Below, piece by piece: positions 6,981 to 8,668 of a DNA stretch of 8,668 bases. Position 1 is the stretch's first letter, and the number at the start of each line of letters is the position of its first letter. Source of the stretch: TMED8 sp038125725 (GTDB lineage: Bacteria; Pseudomonadota; Alphaproteobacteria; Rhodospirillales; Casp-alpha2); assembly GCA_038125725.1 (NCBI GenBank), contig JAYPEK010000089.1:1-8668 (forward strand). Direction: 5' to 3'. The translations under genes were made by a program, and so were the position numbers. Under the pieces are notes generated by a model that was given only the letters and a program-made list of their open reading frames with translations, was not told the origin of the DNA and did no database searches.

Positions 6981-7000
6981 TGTCTAAGTATTGTCTAGGT
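6981..7000 (+). repeat. Tandem TGTCTARGT repeats beside the attachment site
   Basis: TGTCTAAGT (6981-6989) and TGTCTAGGT (6992-7000) repeat with an 11-base period, about one helical turn, some 40-60 bases inside the island from the guaA remnant. The spacing and position fit accessory (arm or excisionase) binding sites, but that role is inferred. Confidence 0.4.
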
Positions 7001-7134
7001 CCGCCCAGAAATCACTGCCACATCAGGCACTATCGCACCTGAGTAGTTTCAATAGGATAACCAGCCTTCACCTGGACAACGTCAAACATGGCAGCCAAGG
7101 GTTTTAGCATGTGTTTTAAGGGTCATACAGAGGC

Positions 7135-7320
7135 CTAAGCTGGGACGGACTGGCAGTGTAGCGACCCAGCACGTGTGAGTGCTGTACGACCTGAGCTCTC
7201 AAGGTAGCAGAGGTAACTACTACACTGGCTCAGATAGCTCCTGGAGAACTCAGCTTTACTGATCTCGAGGTGTTCCTTGTTCAGGGTCTCGTGGACGTCA
7301 CATAGGTATTTGGTGGTCAT
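7135..7320 (-). CDS. Small island protein, unknown function
   Basis: A 61-residue protein. The ATG at 7320 has a good GGGAGAA ribosome-binding site (7325-7331, 6 bases from GGAG to the ATG), which is the main reason to accept it. An ATAAATAA motif lies 35 bases upstream of the start. The middle part, EISKAEFSRSYLSQCSSYLCYLES (about 19-42), is a probable helix pair; an F-S-x-x-x-L pattern like this occurs in small phage and alphaproteobacterial hypothetical proteins, but I cannot name a family. There are four cysteines, three clustered at 33-49. No signal peptide or membrane segment. It faces the attachment site. Confidence 0.5.
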   Translation of the reverse strand: MTTKYLCDVHETLNKEHLEISKAEFSRSYLSQCSSYLCYLESSGRTALTRAGSLHCQSVPA

Positions 7321-7354
7321 GGCTTTCTCCCGTTAGTGCACAAACTGCGTGTGC

Positions 7355-7362
7355 TTATTTAT
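7355..7362 (-). promoter_or_regulatory. ATAAATAA motif upstream of the 61-aa gene
   Basis: The minus-strand ATAAATAA lies 35 bases before the ATG at 7320, a suitable place for a -10 or phage late-type promoter element. The same octamer recurs at 7818-7825 in the same orientation, and a variant CTAAATAG is at 8194-8201, 4 bases before the 110-aa gene. Confidence 0.4.
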
Positions 7363-7372
7363 CCAAGGAGAT

Positions 7373-7474
7373 TTAGAGATCCATTTGATGTCGTCTTGCG
7401 ACGACATGTCTTGCGCATAAGTCACAGCTCGCTGAGCTCGCTGAACTTATGCTGAGACGGTTTTCTATCTCTAA
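7373..7474. other. Potential three-way-junction RNA or cruciform element
   Basis: Three perfect 8-bp stems nest without conflict. The closing stem is TTAGAGAT (7373-7380) with ATCTCTAA (7467-7474). Hairpin one is ATGTCGTC-TTGC-GACGACAT (7388-7407). Hairpin two is GCATAAGT (7415-7422) with ACTTATGC (7445-7452). The loop of hairpin two is two exact tandem copies of AGCTCGCTG (7426-7443), which can fold again as AGCTC/GAGCT. GTCTTGCG is also directly repeated (7393-7400 and 7408-7415). The strand of any transcript is unknown. I do not recognise a known RNA family. Confidence 0.45.
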
Positions 7475-7540
7475 CCTGCGAAAAATATTTGGAACCTGAA
7501 TGGGTTTGTATTGGTCTGGTTTCGCTAGATTAGGGCCATA

Positions 7541-7564
7541 CGTCACCCATCCGCTGGAGTGACG
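7541..7564. repeat. Stem-loop
   Basis: CGTCAC (7541-7546) pairs perfectly with GTGACG (7559-7564), with a possible TCC/GGA inner extension. No T-run follows on either strand, so it is not a standard terminator. Confidence 0.4.
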
Positions 7565-7662
7565 CTTTGGTGTTTCGCTGAGTTGAGGTCCACACGTTTG
7601 TCAGCTGGATTTTGATCCTCAGCCTGGGCTCTGTTCCTTACCCAACCAGCAACGATTTTTAA

Positions 7663-7690
7663 GCGGCACTTTCAGGTGACAGTGTGCCGC
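7663..7690. repeat. GC-rich stem-loop
   Basis: GCGGCAC (7663-7669) pairs with GTGCCGC (7684-7690) across a 14-base loop. On the minus strand it is followed by TTAAAAA rather than a T-run, and on the plus strand the T-run precedes it, so a terminator role is not supported. Confidence 0.4.
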
Positions 7691-7817
7691 ATGGCTTCAA
7701 TGGATTGCCGTAATCAACACCCACGGCACTGGGGACGGATACGCAAAAATCTGACGGTGACTGGTCTCAGCACAATCTCGATGCGGAGCTCTCGCTCAAT
7801 GGGTCCGCTATGTGCAG

Positions 7818-7825
7818 TTATTTAT
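7818..7825 (-). promoter_or_regulatory. Second ATAAATAA motif
   Basis: Identical to the octamer at 7355-7362 and in the same orientation, both with GTG on the plus strand four bases before (GTGTGC and GTGCAG). No gene follows it on the minus strand for over 450 bases, so any transcript from here would cover the structured stretch. Confidence 0.3.
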
Positions 7826-7846
7826 CTAACTCGCACAGGACCCCAG

Positions 7847-7861
7847 AATAACCTGGTTATT
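7847..7861. repeat. Perfect 15-bp palindrome over a stop codon
   Basis: AATAACC-T-GGTTATT is a perfect inverted repeat with a one-base centre, with CC/GG just outside. It contains the TAA that ends the 110-aa gene. It could be a protein-binding site or a transcript-end hairpin, though no T-run follows. Confidence 0.45.
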
Positions 7862-8189
7862 TGGTGCGCTTTTTGAGAGCGGCCTGAGCCATCTTGCGTA
7901 CCCGTGCTCGCTCACTGGGTGAGGCATGCTTGATCTGCTTCTGCGGGGTGGGTTTAGGAGCGGGTTTAGCGGGGAACCGCTTCTTGATCGCGTATTCCAG
8001 GTCCTGCGGGGTTGCGTATCTGTGGAGCAGGGCGTTCTGGCTGGTTACAGGAACGACCCCGTGTTCCTGCTCGTCCTCCATGTCCTGCTGGATCTGATCG
8101 ATTTTAGCCGCGTTCGCACGACCTGCTGGCGTTGCTCCCAGCTGATCCCGCCAGTCCTGTGTGGTCCGTGTAATCTCCCTGATCCGCAT
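7857..8189 (-). CDS. Basic 110-aa island protein, unknown function
   Basis: The preferred start is the ATG at 8189 (MRIREITRTTQDWRDQ); an in-frame ATG 16 codons upstream adds a stretch of different, Cys-rich character (ICWCGLGSLNSC) and is less likely. The N-terminal half is polar and helical (about 20-45: RANAAKIDQIQQDMEDEQEHG). A middle segment YATPQDLEYAIKKRFPAKP leads into a proline-lysine-rich linker, and the tail SPSERARVRKMAQAALKKRTK is strongly basic, suggesting nucleic acid or surface binding. No family is recognised. There is no clear ribosome-binding site; CTAAATAG at 8194-8201 lies 4 bases before the ATG, so a leaderless message is possible. The gene is divergent from the recombinase. 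Reality is supported by length, sustained composition and position, not by homology. Confidence 0.55.
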   Translation of the reverse strand: MRIREITRTTQDWRDQLGATPAGRANAAKIDQIQQDMEDEQEHGVVPVTSQNALLHRYATPQDLEYAIKKRFPAKPAPKPTPQKQIKHASPSERARVRKMAQAALKKRTK

Positions 8190-8221
8190 ACAGCTATTTA
8201 GCGATCCAAGCCCGCACCAGC

Positions 8222-8352
8222 AGATGAACAAATGCATATTAGTTCATCGAACCAGGCTAACCCCATGATATCCAAGTGAGTGTTTTTGTTCACTTTTAGG
8301 TCGCTCTCTGGCACAGATGAACTTATCGTAAGCACAGTAGATTTGTTCATCT
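8222..8352. repeat. Nested GATGAAC/GTTCATC inverted repeats upstream of the recombinase
   Basis: AGATGAACAAAT (8222-8233) and ATTTGTTCATCT (8341-8352) form a perfect 12-bp inverted repeat around 107 bases. Inside lie GTTCATC (8242-8248) and GATGAAC (8316-8322), so each end is itself an inverted pair (12-base and 22-base spacers). A partial copy TTTGTTCA is at 8285-8292. The right arm abuts the recombinase ribosome-binding site. Likely roles are operators for a dimeric repressor or recombination sites for an invertible segment; the sequence alone does not decide. Confidence 0.6.
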
Positions 8353-8364
8353 AGGGAGACGGAG

Positions 8365-8668
8365 ATGGCTCGTGCGGCGGTACTCACAGAAGCTGAGATC
8401 AACAAGGTGCTCAAGATCATTGGGGTAGGCAGGAACAGGGAGCGCAATCGCATCGCCTTCCTGCTCAGCGCCTGGGCTGGCATGCGTGTGGGCGAGATCG
8501 CCGCGCTCAAGCTCAAGGATGTGCTGAACCCAGATCTCTCTGTGGTGCAACAGGTCAATCTGCGAGCTTCGCAGACCAAGGGTTCCAAGGGACGTACAGT
8601 CGTTTTAAACGACAAAATGCGCAAAGAGCTGTGTCGCTATCTCAAGACCAGGCGGCTTTCTGATCTCA
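8365..8668 (+). CDS. Tyrosine recombinase, partial at window end
   Basis: The first 101 codons of a site-specific recombinase; the frame is open at the last base. The ATG at 8365 has AGGGAG at 8353-8358, 6 bases upstream. The catalytic-domain start is clear: LTEAEI (7-12), then IAFLLSAWAGMRVGEIAALKLKDV (30-53) with the first catalytic Arg at residue 41 in GMRVGE, then TKGSKGRTVVL (71-81) holding the beta-hairpin Lys. The usual N-terminal SAM-like core-binding domain is absent because the catalytic domain begins at residue 1, as in compact FimB/FimE-type recombinases. The remaining catalytic residues (HxxR, H/W, Tyr) would lie beyond the window. It may integrate the island at guaA or act on the nearby inverted repeats. 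Confidence 0.85.
   Translation, partial: MARAAVLTEAEINKVLKIIGVGRNRERNRIAFLLSAWAGMRVGEIAALKLKDVLNPDLSVVQQVNLRASQTKGSKGRTVVLNDKMRKELCRYLKTRRLSDL

Larger units (their letters stand above)
7321..7856. other. Gene-poor, structure-rich stretch of the island
   Basis: No convincing gene in 536 bases; the longest frames lack ribosome-binding sites and credible composition. The stretch holds a 102-nt potential three-way junction (7373-7474), further stem-loops at 7541-7564, 7663-7690 and 7783-7808, two ATAAATAA motifs (7355-7362 and 7818-7825, minus strand) and a palindrome at its right edge. It may encode a structured RNA or hold a replication or recombination site. Confidence 0.5.
6920..8668. mobile_element. 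Left end of a guaA-integrated genomic island (continues past the window)
   Basis: Supported by the orphan guaA 3' end at its left edge, a drop in GC by eye relative to 1.9-6.9 kb, a run of short unfamiliar genes, dense inverted repeats, and a tyrosine recombinase leaving the window on the right. The right boundary is not seen. Gene style and size suggest a phage-like or satellite-like element, but no structural, replication or packaging gene can be identified in the visible part. Confidence 0.7.

Noticed and set aside
7388..7420. Tiny plus-strand peptide frame (MSSCDDMSCA) downstream of AAGGAG
   Set aside because: The spacing from the possible ribosome-binding site is 17 bases, too long, and the ATG lies inside a perfect hairpin stem.
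7380..7480. CRISPR array
   Set aside because: The repeats are 8-9 bp, adjacent or nested, with no regular spacers.
7663..7690. Rho-independent terminator
   Set aside because: Good stem but no T-run after it on either strand.
7676..7876. 66-codon plus-strand frame
   Set aside because: GTG start without a ribosome-binding site inside a stem-loop, and composition unlike a protein.
8222..8262. tRNA gene suggested by a GGTTCGA-like stretch on the minus strand
   Set aside because: No matching T-stem, anticodon arm or acceptor stem can be drawn.
8244..8624. Minus-strand open frame of 126 codons opposite the recombinase
   Set aside because: Shadow of the recombinase, whose plus-strand frame has catalytic motifs and a ribosome-binding site.

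Overview
The window looks like chromosomal DNA of a GC-rich alphaproteobacterium, probably of the Rhodospirillales type. The basis is codon use, the single-domain response regulator, the Atm1-type ABC exporter, and the soluble kinase and chemoreceptor style. From about 6.92 kb to the right end the DNA changes character: lower GC by eye, short genes, many inverted repeats, and a tyrosine recombinase running off the window. I read this part as the left end of an integrated genomic island.

Left block (1-1.7 kb, minus strand): a chemoreceptor-like N-terminal piece stopped by an in-frame TAA, then a soluble histidine kinase that starts with a MarR-like winged helix. The kinase is broken by one extra base in a run of five A's (plus-strand T's at 916-920). 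Removing that base gives a continuous protein of about 390 residues.

Core block (1.9-6.9 kb): mnmA (tRNA 2-thiouridylase, plus) has a promoter placed so that its mRNA would be nearly leaderless. Its stop codon overlaps that of a convergent Atm1-type ABC exporter (minus). Divergent from the exporter is a compact plus-strand operon: a CheY-like receiver, an HPt-like protein, and a YbaK-family aminoacyl-tRNA deacylase whose GTG start overlaps the HPt stop. A convergent DUF1330 gene (minus) follows.

Island block (6.92-8.67 kb): just upstream of the DUF1330 gene lie the last six codons and stop of guaA (GTIEWE-stop) with no guaA body in front of them. This is what remains when an element integrates at the guaA 3' end, a known island hotspot. 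The intact guaA is predicted at the far end of the island, beyond this window. Inside are a 61-aa minus-strand gene with a good ribosome-binding site, about 540 bases without a convincing gene but with a compact 102-nt potential three-way-junction fold, a basic 110-aa minus-strand protein, and a divergent recombinase whose catalytic domain starts at residue 1. The recombinase upstream region carries a perfect 12-bp inverted repeat nested with further GATGAAC/GTTCATC copies, which could be operators or an invertible switch. No complete defence system or CRISPR array is visible.
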